Assembly: GCF_004337475.1 (NCBI RefSeq)
Contig: NZ_SJZJ01000015.1
Coordinates: forward strand, 1 to 64,000
Direction of reading: 5' to 3'
Source of the DNA: Nocardioides jejuensis
Lineage (GTDB): Bacteria > Actinomycetota > Actinomycetes > Propionibacteriales > Nocardioidaceae
Length of the DNA stretch: 64,000 nucleotides
Shown here: positions 26,880 to 35,054 of the stretch, piece after piece
How positions within the stretch are numbered: position 1 is the first letter of the stretch
How the letters are laid out: each line of letters opens with the position of its first letter
Position numbers and translations under genes: made by a program
The notes under the pieces: model-generated
The model's input: the letters and a program-made list of their open reading frames with translations, nothing else
Databases searched by the model: none
Told to the model about the DNA's origin: nothing

Positions 26880-27506
26880 TCAGGCGCCGCTGAACATCCG
26901 GCACGCCGCGCTGCCGACCAGGGCTCCCAGGTCGTCGGTCGTCCAGGGGTTGTCCTCGTCGAGGAGCGAGCGGATCGCTGCCTCGCAGGAGGCCATGAAG
27001 AGCTCCATCAGCACGGGCATCTTCCGGTCGAGGTCGTCGATCTGCCACCACCGGTCGACGGCCGAGCGGATCCAGTGCGTCGCGTGCTCGAGGATCTCGG
27101 CGCGCGCCGCCTGGAAGCGGGCGGACAGTGCCGGGTCCGGCTCGCCGCTGACCAGCAGCCGCCAGGTGGAGGGCTGCTTCTCGGCGGCGGCGAGCAGCGA
27201 GCGGAAGCCGGTGACGAAAGCGGCCTCGGGATCGTCCTGCCCGCCGGAGGAGTGCAGCGCGGTCAGCAGCGACTCGCGCAGCAGGGTCGCCTCGCGGTCG
27301 ATCAGCGCGCTGACCAGCTCGACGCGGTCGGCGTAGCAGGCGTAGACGACCGGGCGGGTGACGCCGAGGTGGCTGGCGACGGTGCCGATCGTGACCGCTG
27401 CCATGCCGCCGTCCACCGCGATCTCCAGGGCCGCGTCGAGGACGGCCGGGCGCCGTCGTTCCGGCCCGAGGTGGGCGGCGCGGGTGCGGGGTGTGGCGGT
27501 CGACAT
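26880..27506 (-). CDS. TetR-family regulator
   Basis: A 208-aa protein with an N-terminal HTH (AVTIGTVASHLGVTRPVVYACY, about residues 40-61) and a helical C-terminal domain. An AGGA site precedes ATG 27506. It is divergent from the MpaB-like oxygenase gene, and a GTGTGAC-N5-GTCACAC palindrome lies in the 126-bp gap. It probably controls both that gene and the downstream ChoD-like gene. Confidence 0.85.
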   Translation of the reverse strand: MSTATPRTRAAHLGPERRRPAVLDAALEIAVDGGMAAVTIGTVASHLGVTRPVVYACYADRVELVSALIDREATLLRESLLTALHSSGGQDDPEAAFVTGFRSLLAAAEKQPSTWRLLVSGEPDPALSARFQAARAEILEHATHWIRSAVDRWWQIDDLDRKMPVLMELFMASCEAAIRSLLDEDNPWTTDDLGALVGSAACRMFSGA

Positions 27507-27572
27507 GGCGTGATCCTGACACGGATCCGGAAACGAAGAGATTTGCTTCACACTTGAAGGAACATGCTTCAT

Positions 27573-27591
27573 GTGTGACTTAATGTCACAC
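27573..27591. promoter_or_regulatory. Operator GTGTGAC-TTAAT-GTCACAC
   Basis: A perfect 7-bp inverted repeat with a 5-bp AT-rich centre, 42 bp ahead of the MpaB-like start and 67 bp from the divergent TetR start. The surrounding 60 bp are markedly AT-rich for this genome, as expected for promoters. A second, weaker repeat, TGAAG-N7-CTTCA, lies just to its left. Confidence 0.65.
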
Positions 27592-27632
27592 CAACACCCT
27601 CCCGTCGGGAGGCGCCACGAAAGGTCTTCGCC

Positions 27633-28688
27633 ATGGCATCGCGCCCCGTCGCCCCGCACCGCGACTACGGCTTCTTCGCGCCGGATTCCGTCACCCGCAA
27701 GGTCTGGGGCTACCCGACGACGCCGCTCACGGGCATCGTCCGGGCTGTCGTGGTGGAGGAGTTCGACCCCAATCTTGTTGCAGCCGTGCACCAGACCGGC
27801 GCGAACTACAACCGGCTCGACACCCGCTACGCCCGCACCGTCCAGTACTTCGCTGCGGTGGCGTTCGCCGACAGTCAGACCGTCACGAAGATGGCCGACG
27901 TCCTGGTGAAGATCCACTCCAAGGCGATCGGCATCGAGCCGGTCAGCGGCAACCGCTATGACGCCAACGACCCGGACTCGCAGCTCTGGATCCTGGTCAC
28001 CGGCTGGCACTCGGTGCTCAAGGCGTACGAGATGTTCGGCCCGGGCAAGCTGACCGAGGACGAGGAGCGTCAGTACTGGGCGGAGTGCGCGATCGCGGCC
28101 GAGCTCCAGACCTGTGACCCGGCAGCAGTGCCTCGCAGCCGCGACGAGGTGCGTGCGTACTTTGCCGAGTGGAAGCCACGGCTCGCCTCGAGCCTGTCGA
28201 CGCACCAGATGATCAACCAGCTGCTCAATGGCGTGAATGCCGTGCTCGCCGACAGGAAGGGTGTGCTGCGGCTCGTCCGCCCGGTCGCCAACGTCCTCAT
28301 CCGCAAGAGCACGATCGCCTCGTTGCCGCACCACATGCGCGAGCTCGCCAACGTCCGGCAGAGCCGTTTCACGGACGCCTGGGTGACGCTCATGGTGCGG
28401 TTCCTCATGCGGACCGCCCACCGTAGCCTCCCGCTCCAGCGCTTCCTTCTTGCGCAGATCGCGCCGAAGACGCTGCCGATCGTCGAGCCGCACTGGCGCG
28501 GGCTCACGCCGGACAACCCCGTCGTCCTGACGCCCGAGGAGGCGCGCCACCAGTGGGGCTACGTCCGGCCCAGCGAGGCGCACCACGACCTCCGTGCCCG
28601 GCAGCAGGCGCGGGTCTTCGGCGAGGGCCTCGCGCCCAGTGACGAAGGCCTGATCGAGTCCCAGGCCGTCCTGGGCCGTCTCGCCTGA
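27633..28688 (+). CDS. MpaB-like oxygenase (DUF2236, latex-clearing protein superfamily)
   Basis: A 351-aa all-helical protein of the ER-bound oxygenase/MpaB-Lcp superfamily. It begins with DYGFFAPDSVTRKVWG and has a conserved IHSKAIG histidine (about residue 90) and a second His region TGWHSVLKAYEMFG. Lcp members bind haem b and cleave C=C bonds in rubber; MpaB shortens a farnesyl chain. A polyprenoid or unsaturated lipid substrate is therefore a reasonable inference. It is divergent from the TetR gene and followed 53 bp later by the FadE5-like gene. Confidence 0.82.
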   Translation: MASRPVAPHRDYGFFAPDSVTRKVWGYPTTPLTGIVRAVVVEEFDPNLVAAVHQTGANYNRLDTRYARTVQYFAAVAFADSQTVTKMADVLVKIHSKAIGIEPVSGNRYDANDPDSQLWILVTGWHSVLKAYEMFGPGKLTEDEERQYWAECAIAAELQTCDPAAVPRSRDEVRAYFAEWKPRLASSLSTHQMINQLLNGVNAVLADRKGVLRLVRPVANVLIRKSTIASLPHHMRELANVRQSRFTDAWVTLMVRFLMRTAHRSLPLQRFLLAQIAPKTLPIVEPHWRGLTPDNPVVLTPEEARHQWGYVRPSEAHHDLRARQQARVFGEGLAPSDEGLIESQAVLGRLA

Positions 28689-28741
28689 CATTCCTCCAAG
28701 CACGTAGCATTCTTGCGATTCCCCCTCCTGGAAGGACCCCC

Positions 28742-30538
28742 GTGGCCTCGAACCTGGTCTCCGCCCGCAACATCGAGTTCCTGCTGTACGAATGGCTCGA
28801 CGTCGAGCGGCTCTCCTCGCGCGAGCGCTTCGCTGAGCACTCCCGCGAGTCGTACGACGCGCTGCTGGAGCTCTCCGCGCAGCTCGCGACCGACCACTTC
28901 GCGACGCACTTCCGCAAGAGCGACGAGCAGGAGCCGACGTTCGACGGCACCACCGTCCACCTGATCCCGGAGATCGGCGACGCGCTCAAGCGCTTCGCCG
29001 AGATGGACGGCTTCTCGCTGCAGGCGGACGAGGAGTTCGGCGGCATGCAGCTGCCGGCGACCGTCGGCACGGCTGCTTCGACGTGGTTCACCGCGGCCAA
29101 CATCGGCACCGCCTGCTACTCGTTCCTGACGGTTGCGAACGCCTCGCTCCTGGTCGCTCACGCGAGCGACGAGATCAAGCAGCGCTACGCGCGGCCGATG
29201 TTCGAGGGTCGCTTCTTCGGCACGATGGCGATGTCGGAGCCCCACGCCGGCACCTCGCTCGGCGACGTCACGTCCCGCGCGATCCCGCAGGCCGACGGCA
29301 CCTACCGGGTCTTCGGATCGAAGATGTGGATCTCCGGTGGAGACCACGAGATCGCGGAGAACATCGTCCACCTCGTCCTGGCCAAGCTGCCGGACGCGCC
29401 CGAGGGCACGAAGGGCATCTCGCTCTTCGTCGTCCCGAAGTTCCTGGTCAACGAAGACGGCTCGCTCGGTGAGCGCAACGACGTGGTGCTCTCGAGCATC
29501 AACCACAAGCTCGGCTCGCGCGGCACGGTCAACACCGCCCCGGTCTTCGGCGACGGCGCCTTCCAGCCGGGCGGCGAGTCGGGCGCGATCGGCTTCCTCG
29601 TGGGTGAGCCCCACAAGGGCCTGAAGTACATGTTCCACATGATGAACGCCGCCCGCCTCGCGGTCGGCACGGCCGCGACGGGCACCGCGTCGGCGGCGTA
29701 CCTGAAGTCGCTCGACTACGCCCGCAGTCGCCCGCAGGGCCGCGCGCTGACGACGACCGACCAGGCCACACCGCAGGTCGAGATCATCGAGCACACCGAC
29801 GTGCGCCGGATGCTGCTCGCGCAGAAGTCGTACGTCGAGGGCGCCATGGCGCTGGCCCTCCTCTGCGCCAGCCTGCTCGACGACGAGCGGACTGCGGAGA
29901 CCGAGGAGGCCCGTGCCGAGGCCTCGAAGGTGCTCGGGGTCCTCACGCCGATCGTGAAGTCGTGGCCGTCGCAGTGGGGTCAGGAGTCGACCTCGCTGGC
30001 CATCCAGGTGCTCGGTGGTGCGGGCTACACCCGCGACTACGACGTGGAGCAGCACTGGCGCGACCAGCGCCTCAACCCGATCCACGAGGGCACGCACGGC
30101 ATCCAGGCGCTCGACCTGCTCGGCCGCAAGATCCTGATGGACGGCGGCGCCGGCCTGATGGCGCTCGCCGGCCGCATGGAGAAGACGATCGCCGCTGCCC
30201 GCGAGCTCGGCGGCGAGCCCTCGGCGTACGCCGACCAGCTCAAGGCGCAGCTCGACCGGATCGGCGAGGTCACCTTCGGTCTCGTCGCGCTCGGCGACCC
30301 GGAGAAGATCATGGCCAACGCCTCGGTCTACCTCGAGGCCGCCGGTCACCTCGTCGTCGCGTGGATCTGGCTCGAGCAGCTGGTGGTCGCCGGCACCACG
30401 GAGGGCGACTTCTACAACGGCAAGCGCCAGGCCGGCCGCTACTTCTTCGCCACCGAGCTGCCGAAGATCACGCCGATGCTGGACCTCGTCGCGGCGGGTG
30501 ACCTCACGTCGTACGAGATGCAGGACGCCTGGTTCTGA
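28742..30538 (+). CDS. Acyl-CoA dehydrogenase, FadE5-like
   Basis: At 598 aa this is the long acyl-CoA dehydrogenase type with an extra C-terminal helical domain, as in mycobacterial FadE5 (about 611 aa). Seen motifs: AMSEPHAGTSLGDV, KMWISGGDHEI, GGAGYTRDYDVEQHWRDQRLNPIHEGTHGIQALDLLGRK with the catalytic Glu in EGT present. FadE5 has broad chain-length specificity for saturated acyl-CoAs. The GTG start at 28742 is preceded by GGAAGGA. It has its own strong terminator. Confidence 0.9.
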   Translation: MASNLVSARNIEFLLYEWLDVERLSSRERFAEHSRESYDALLELSAQLATDHFATHFRKSDEQEPTFDGTTVHLIPEIGDALKRFAEMDGFSLQADEEFGGMQLPATVGTAASTWFTAANIGTACYSFLTVANASLLVAHASDEIKQRYARPMFEGRFFGTMAMSEPHAGTSLGDVTSRAIPQADGTYRVFGSKMWISGGDHEIAENIVHLVLAKLPDAPEGTKGISLFVVPKFLVNEDGSLGERNDVVLSSINHKLGSRGTVNTAPVFGDGAFQPGGESGAIGFLVGEPHKGLKYMFHMMNAARLAVGTAATGTASAAYLKSLDYARSRPQGRALTTTDQATPQVEIIEHTDVRRMLLAQKSYVEGAMALALLCASLLDDERTAETEEARAEASKVLGVLTPIVKSWPSQWGQESTSLAIQVLGGAGYTRDYDVEQHWRDQRLNPIHEGTHGIQALDLLGRKILMDGGAGLMALAGRMEKTIAAARELGGEPSAYADQLKAQLDRIGEVTFGLVALGDPEKIMANASVYLEAAGHLVVAWIWLEQLVVAGTTEGDFYNGKRQAGRYFFATELPKITPMLDLVAAGDLTSYEMQDAWF

Positions 30539-30548
30539 TCGCACCATC

Positions 30549-30585
30549 GCGAAGGCCCGGACCGCTCGGCGGTCCGGGCCTTCGC
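30549..30585 (+). terminator. Hairpin after the FadE5-like gene
   Basis: A 17-bp perfect stem (30549-30565 / 30569-30585) with a 3-nt TCG loop, 10 bp after the stop. It is a clear intrinsic-type terminator stem. Confidence 0.85.
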
Positions 30586-30590
30586 CATGC

Positions 30591-30604
30591 GTGACCTAGG
30601 TCCG
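30591..30604. promoter_or_regulatory. Candidate DosR-like box GTGAC-CTAG-GTCCG
   Basis: It matches 8 of 10 core positions of the DosR pattern GGGAC-N4-GTCCC at the correct spacing. It lies 59 bp before the universal stress protein start and two genes from a DosR-like regulator. It was found by eye and is not statistically tested. Confidence 0.45.
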
Positions 30605-30662
30605 TCGAGCGTGGGCCGCGCGGCCCTGTCGGCCCGCTGTGGTCGAGGCGCACGCTCAGGTC

Positions 30663-31541
30663 ATGAACGACGCGATGGGTCCCGTGGTGGTCGGCTGGGA
30701 TGCCAGCCCGGAGGCGCACCTCGCGCTCCAGCGAGGGCATGAGCGCGCGGAGCGCACGCAGTGTCCGCTGCGCGTGGTGATCGCGCTCGGTGACATCGGC
30801 AAGCTCTCGGTCTGGGCGGACGAATGGACGCGAGGACTCGGTGAGGAATGGAGCGCAAAGGCGCAGAAGGTTCTCGCCGAGCTCGGCCGGCCGGAGCTCG
30901 TCCCCGAGCTGGTCGAGGGAACGCCGACAGACGTGCTGATCGCCGCCAGTCGCACCGCCTCCATCGTGGTGGTGGGCGCGGGCGGGCACGGTCCTCTCTT
31001 TGGCCGCCTGCTCGGCTCGGTGAGCCAGCAGCTCGCCCGGCACGCCGCCTGCCCGCTACTGGTGGTCCGGGCAGGCGGTGTCGCCGTAGGGCCGGTCGTA
31101 GTCGGCGTCGACGGCTCGCCCGGCAGCATGGCGGCACTGGAGTTCGCGTTGGCAGAGGGAGCGGCTCGCCGACTCCCCGTCGATGCGCTCTACGTCCCGC
31201 AGCACCTGCCGGGGTACGTGTACTGGGAGGGACCGGCGCCGGTCGAGCTGCTGCGGGACCTCGAGGCCCACGACGCCCAGGTCCGGGCCACGGTGGAGGC
31301 GGCGCTTGCCGGTCATCCCGACCTCGTCGCCCAGGTGCGGATCGCTGAGGGTTCCGCGGCGCACGAGATCGCCCGGGCCTCCGAGAACGCCAGCCTGGTG
31401 GTGGTCGGCAGCCGGGGCACGACAGGCTCGTCGCGGCTCCTGCTCGGCTCTGTCGCGAACGCCGTTCTGCACCGCTCGCATTGTCCGGTCGCGATCATCC
31501 ACGCACCGGTCGAGGAGGAAGGAAGTCAGCCATGCGACTGA
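30663..31541 (+). CDS. Universal stress protein, two UspA domains
   Basis: A 292-aa tandem Usp protein. Each half starts with a VVVGWDAS / VVVGVDGS strand and carries the ATP-binding GxGGHG/GSRGTTG loop (VVVGAGGHGPLFGRLLGSVS and VVVGSRGTTGSSRLLLGSVANAVL). Tandem ATP-binding Usp proteins are common members of the actinobacterial dormancy regulon. The start is uncertain: ATG 30663 is used, but ATG 30675 or GTG 30639 are possible. The downstream flavin-binding gene begins 10 nt inside this one. Confidence 0.88.
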   Translation: MNDAMGPVVVGWDASPEAHLALQRGHERAERTQCPLRVVIALGDIGKLSVWADEWTRGLGEEWSAKAQKVLAELGRPELVPELVEGTPTDVLIAASRTASIVVVGAGGHGPLFGRLLGSVSQQLARHAACPLLVVRAGGVAVGPVVVGVDGSPGSMAALEFALAEGAARRLPVDALYVPQHLPGYVYWEGPAPVELLRDLEAHDAQVRATVEAALAGHPDLVAQVRIAEGSAAHEIARASENASLVVVGSRGTTGSSRLLLGSVANAVLHRSHCPVAIIHAPVEEEGSQPCD

Positions 31542-31957
31542 TCGATGAGGCCGAGAAGCTGTTCCAGGGCGAGATCGTCGACCTCGAGCGCCCGGAGTGC
31601 CTGCGGCTCCTTGAGCTGAGCCGGGTGGGCCGGATCGCGGTCAACGACCCGGACGGGCCGTTGGTCGTCCCGGTCAATGGGCGAGCCGACGGCGAGGACG
31701 TGTACTTCCGGCTGCGGGAGGGGTCGCAGCTGGCGCTGGCGCTCGCGGATGGCCGGGCCGCGTACGAGGTCGACGGCTTCGACGAGTTCCGGCAGGCCGG
31801 ATGGAGCGTCCTCGTCCGCGGGGAGGTGCGCCGGATCAGCCCGGAGGACCTTCCGGAGCACCGGTCGGAGTGGCCCCGGCCCTGGGCCGCGGGCGAGCGT
31901 GACGTCTGGGTGCGCCTCGCCGGTGACTCGATCTCCGGGCGCCGGTTGCTCCCGTGA
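31532..31957 (+). CDS. Pyridoxamine 5'-phosphate oxidase-like flavin-binding protein
   Basis: A 141-aa split-barrel protein of the PPOX class: CLRLLELSRVGRIAVNDPDGPLVVPVNG strand pattern and a central AYEVDGFDEFRQAGWSVLVRGEV. Members bind FMN, F420 or haem and often act as small reductases in stress regulons. ATG 31532 is preceded by GAGGAAGGAA and overlaps the Usp gene, so the two are translationally coupled. A paralogue lies at 34266. Confidence 0.83.
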   Translation: MRLIDEAEKLFQGEIVDLERPECLRLLELSRVGRIAVNDPDGPLVVPVNGRADGEDVYFRLREGSQLALALADGRAAYEVDGFDEFRQAGWSVLVRGEVRRISPEDLPEHRSEWPRPWAAGERDVWVRLAGDSISGRRLLP

Positions 31958-32003
31958 CCGCAACTGCGATGAATGCATCCCCAGCTTCCGGTAGAACGGT
32001 GCC

Positions 32004-32639
32004 ATGACGATCCGTGTGTTCCTGCTCGACGACCACGAGGTCGTCCGCCGCGGCCTGCGCGACCTTCTGGAGTCGGCCGGCGACATCGAGGTCGTCGGGG
32101 AGAGCGGCTCGGCCGTCCAGGCCACCGCAATGATCCCCGCGCTGCACCCCGACGTCGCCGTGCTCGACGGCCGGCTGCCGGACGGCAGCGGCGTGGACGT
32201 GTGCCGTGACGTGCGGTCCGTCGACGCCTCGATCCGGGCCCTCATCCTCACCTCGTACGACGACGACGAGGCGCTGTTCGCCGCGATCATGGCCGGAGCC
32301 TCGGGCTACGTCCTCAAGCAGATCACCGGCACCGACCTCGTCGACGCGGTGCGCCGCGTCGCCGAGGGCCAGTCGCTGATCGACCCGTCGCTGACCGCGC
32401 GGGTGCTCGAGCGCGTGCGCTCGGGCGCGTCGACGGGGCCAGCCGAGCTGGAGGTCCTGACCGCCCGCGAGCGCGAGATCTTCGAGCTGATCGCCGAGGG
32501 TCTCACCAACCGGCAGATCGGCGAGCGTCTCTTCCTCGCCGAGAAGACGGTCAAGAACTACGTGTCGAACCTGCTCGCCAAGCTCGGCCTCGAGCGGCGT
32601 ACGCAGGCGGCGGTGCTGGCCTCACGGCTGCTGCACTGA
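32004..32639 (+). CDS. NarL/FixJ response regulator, DosR (DevR)-like
   Basis: A 211-aa regulator. It has a receiver domain with DD at 9-10, phosphoacceptor Asp about 55 (VAVLDGRLPDG), Thr in LTSYDD and Lys in GYVLKQI. A C-terminal LuxR-type HTH reads LTAREREIFELIAEGLTNRQIGERLFLAEKTVKNYVSNLLAKLG. The HTH and the ERRTQAAV tail closely follow mycobacterial DosR. Its kinase partner is encoded convergently with 6 bp between stops. It probably activates the stress genes around it. Confidence 0.88.
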   Translation: MTIRVFLLDDHEVVRRGLRDLLESAGDIEVVGESGSAVQATAMIPALHPDVAVLDGRLPDGSGVDVCRDVRSVDASIRALILTSYDDDEALFAAIMAGASGYVLKQITGTDLVDAVRRVAEGQSLIDPSLTARVLERVRSGASTGPAELEVLTAREREIFELIAEGLTNRQIGERLFLAEKTVKNYVSNLLAKLGLERRTQAAVLASRLLH

Positions 32640-32645
32640 CGGCGG

Positions 32646-34232
32646 TCAGCGGACGGGCACACGGAAGAGCAGGCGTGTGCCGGTCGGCTCGGCGCGGGTC
32701 ACCTCGAGCGAGCCGCCCAGGTGGGTCGCTCGCTGCCGGAGGTTGTGCAGGCCGCTCTCGCGGCCGCCCGGGGCGATGCCGGAGCCGTCGTCGGTCACGG
32801 TGAGGCTGACCTCGTCGGTATCACTCGTGAGGGCGATCGAGACGGCACCGGCCGACGCGTGGCGCGCGGCGTTGGAGAGGGCCTCACGCAGGGCCGCAAC
32901 GAGGTGCTCGGCGATCACGGCGGAGACGGCGGTGTCGACCGGGCCGGCGGTCCGGACCACAGGGGCGAAGCCGAGCACACCTTCGTACTCAAGGGCCAGG
33001 GCAGTGACCTGTGCGCGCAACGACTGGGCGCCCGGCCGCTGGAGGGCGAAGATCGTGCTCCGGATGTCACGGATGGTGGTGTCCAGGTCGGCGACGGTGC
33101 TGTCGATCCGGTCAGCCACGACGGGGGACACCACCTGTCCGCGGACGCCCTGCAGCTGGAGGCCGGTGGCGAAGAGCCGCTGGATGACCAGGTCGTGGAG
33201 ATCGCGCGCGATCCGGTCGCGATCCGACACGATCGCGAGCTCGGCACGGTCCGCAAGGGCTCGCGCGCGGTCGAGCGCGAGACCTGCCTGCTCACCGAAC
33301 GACGCGAGCATGTCGAGGTCGGCCCGCAGCATCCCGCGCTCCTGCCGGGGGTCGAGGACGACCACCAGGACCGTCGCTCCGAAGAGCTCCGCGCGCACCG
33401 GCACGGCGACCGCGAGTTGCTCGTCGGCGAGCGCGACAGGATCGGGGCGGCCGCCCGCGAAGGCTTCCCGAACCGCCACGTCGGACGTCTCCACGACGGC
33501 TGGGGCGGAGCCGGCGTCGCGGCCCTCGGTGCTCACGATGGTCGGCGCGCCGGCCTCGTCGGTCGACAGCACCGCGACGAGCGGAGAGCGGGAGACAACG
33601 CGCGCCGCGACAGCGACGAGGTCCAGGGCCTCCTTCATCGTGGCGCTCGGGCGCAAGGCCTGCTCGAGACGAGCGGTCGCCTCGAGCCAGACGCGCTGGC
33701 GCTCCGAGAGCGCGTAGGCACGGGCGTTCTGCACGACCACGCCGGCAGCGCTGGCCAGCGCCTCGACGAGCGCCTGGTCCTGGTCGGTGAAGGCGGCGCC
33801 TCCGGCCTTCTCCGTCAGGTACAAGTTGCCGAAGGCGACGCCGCGGATCAGGACGGGTACGCCGAGGAAGCTGGTCATCGGCGGGTGGTTCTTCGGGAAT
33901 CCGTACGACGCCACGTGGTCCTGCAGGTGGGGGAGCCGGAGCGGTCCCGGGTGCCGGATGAGCAGGCCGAGGATGCCCCGTCCGTGAGGAGGGTCGCCGA
34001 TGCGGGCGCGTTCGTCGTCGTCGACGCCGTGGGTGATGAAGGCGGCGAGGTCGTCGTGGTCGCTGATCACGCCCAGTGCGCCGTAACGAGCGCCGGTGAG
34101 CTGGCAGGCGGACTCGACGATCCGCCGCAGCACCTTGTCCAGATCGAGGTCGGAGCTCATCGCTGCCACCGCCTCGAGGAGCACGCGCGCGTCGCTGCTC
34201 AGTCCCTCGTCGTCCCTCTCCACGCCTCTCAT
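32646..34232 (-). CDS. GAF-domain sensor histidine kinase, DosS/DosT-like
   Basis: A 528-aa protein: GAF1 about 27-165, GAF2 about 190-335, HisKA_3 with phosphoacceptor His in DRIARDLHDLVIQRLFATGLQLQ and a HATPase domain ending in SGLHNLRQRATHLGGSLEV. GAF1 contains NHPPM-x-SFLGVPV and NLYLTEK. By family alignment, His116 and Tyr138 (22 residues apart) correspond to the haem-ligand His149 and distal Tyr171 of M. tuberculosis DosS. This suggests a haem-based O2/NO/CO or redox sensor. ATG 34232 is used; the upstream extension is not conserved-looking. Confidence 0.88.
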   Translation of the reverse strand: MRGVERDDEGLSSDARVLLEAVAAMSSDLDLDKVLRRIVESACQLTGARYGALGVISDHDDLAAFITHGVDDDERARIGDPPHGRGILGLLIRHPGPLRLPHLQDHVASYGFPKNHPPMTSFLGVPVLIRGVAFGNLYLTEKAGGAAFTDQDQALVEALASAAGVVVQNARAYALSERQRVWLEATARLEQALRPSATMKEALDLVAVAARVVSRSPLVAVLSTDEAGAPTIVSTEGRDAGSAPAVVETSDVAVREAFAGGRPDPVALADEQLAVAVPVRAELFGATVLVVVLDPRQERGMLRADLDMLASFGEQAGLALDRARALADRAELAIVSDRDRIARDLHDLVIQRLFATGLQLQGVRGQVVSPVVADRIDSTVADLDTTIRDIRSTIFALQRPGAQSLRAQVTALALEYEGVLGFAPVVRTAGPVDTAVSAVIAEHLVAALREALSNAARHASAGAVSIALTSDTDEVSLTVTDDGSGIAPGGRESGLHNLRQRATHLGGSLEVTRAEPTGTRLLFRVPVR

Positions 34233-34265
34233 GGTCTCAGGAGCACCTCGGGGCACACAGGGAAA

Positions 34266-34685
34266 TCAGCCCGCCGAACGGGTATCCATCCGGGTCATTC
34301 CGATCCGCCGACCGGTCAGCTGGTCCCAGCGCAGACGGAGGAAGAGCGTCCTGGCCCCCTGGGCCCACGGGTCCGGGTCGTGGAAGGTCCTGAGGAACGT
34401 CGCCTCCGCGACGTTGTCGATCCGTTCGCAGGTGCCGAGGGCGACCACGCTCCAGCCGGAGCGCGTTGCCTCGTCGTAGGAATCGACCTCGTACGCCACG
34501 CGTGCGCTCCACCCGTACGTCCCGAGCTGGCTGTACGGCGAGGTCCGCAGGATCAGCGCATCGTCGACGACCGTGTGGTTGACCGGCACGATCACGGGTC
34601 CTTGAGGCGTACTGATCGCACAACGGCCGACGGTGGTCGCGCCGAGGAGGTCACGGCACTCCCGGTAGTGCAGTTCGGTGTCCAT
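34266..34685 (-). CDS. Pyridoxamine 5'-phosphate oxidase-like protein, second copy
   Basis: A 139-aa split-barrel flavin-binding protein: YRECRDLLGATTVGRCAISTPQGPVIVPVNHTVVDD, then RVAYEVDSYDEATRSGWSVVALG. It is homologous to the protein at 31532 but divergent. A TGGAGGC site precedes ATG 34685. It lies 33 bp upstream of the sensor kinase start on the same strand, so the two may be cotranscribed. A DosR-like box (34721-34734) lies 36 bp ahead of its start. Confidence 0.82.
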   Translation of the reverse strand: MDTELHYRECRDLLGATTVGRCAISTPQGPVIVPVNHTVVDDALILRTSPYSQLGTYGWSARVAYEVDSYDEATRSGWSVVALGTCERIDNVAEATFLRTFHDPDPWAQGARTLFLRLRWDQLTGRRIGMTRMDTRSAG

Positions 34686-34720
34686 GCCTCCAGCGTGCGC
34701 GCACGGGAAGGCGGGCGCAC

Positions 34721-34734
34721 GGGTCCCAGGTCCT
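34721..34734. promoter_or_regulatory. Candidate DosR-like box GGGTC-CCAG-GTCCT
   Basis: Eight of ten core positions agree with GGGAC-N4-GTCCC at the right spacing. It lies between the divergent flavin-binding (34685) and small membrane protein (34827) genes, both plausible dormancy-regulon members. Further GGGACC/GGTCC half-sites follow at 34743-34763 and about 34776. Confidence 0.45.
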
Positions 34735-34736
34735 GA

Positions 34737-34769
34737 CCTCGCGGGACCTCGTTCACTGGTCCCGCGAGG
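34737..34769. promoter_or_regulatory. Perfect 12-bp inverted repeat with GGGACC/GGTCCC arms
   Basis: Arms 34737-34748 and 34758-34769 pair perfectly around a 9-nt loop. It sits in a divergent intergenic region rather than behind a gene, so an operator or attenuator is more likely than a terminator. The arm spacing is too wide for a standard single DosR box. Confidence 0.45.
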
Positions 34770-34826
34770 GTGGGCGAGGGACCGTTGAGGTGAGCACCCG
34801 GGGTGTGCAGGCGGAAGGAGCGGGCG

Positions 34827-35036
34827 ATGATGTGGCACGACTACGCGGACCAGGGATGGGCGTGGATGGCGGTGGCCATGGTCGGCTCCGTGGTGGTCCT
34901 CGTCGTGGCCGGGATCTGGCTGGTCGAGCTCGTTGCCGGCTGGCCGTGGCGCGACCGGGACCACCCGATCCATGACGAGGTTCAGCGCCTCGAGCACCGG
35001 GCCAGGCGCGATCTCCCCGAGAAGCCCGACGAGTGA
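34827..35036 (+). CDS. Small single-pass membrane protein, 69 aa
   Basis: After a short polar start there is one strong transmembrane helix (about residues 12-34, MAVAMVGSVVVLVVAGIWLV). A charged tail follows with RDRDHPIHDEVQRLEHRARRDLPEK, likely cytoplasmic. A GGAAGGAG site lies 8 nt before the tandem ATG. It resembles the short C-terminal-tail (SHOCT-like) membrane proteins often found in stress regulons, but no motif is decisive. The function is unknown. Confidence 0.65.
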   Translation: MMWHDYADQGWAWMAVAMVGSVVVLVVAGIWLVELVAGWPWRDRDHPIHDEVQRLEHRARRDLPEKPDE

Positions 35037-35054
35037 CGTCGGGGGCGGGCCGCG

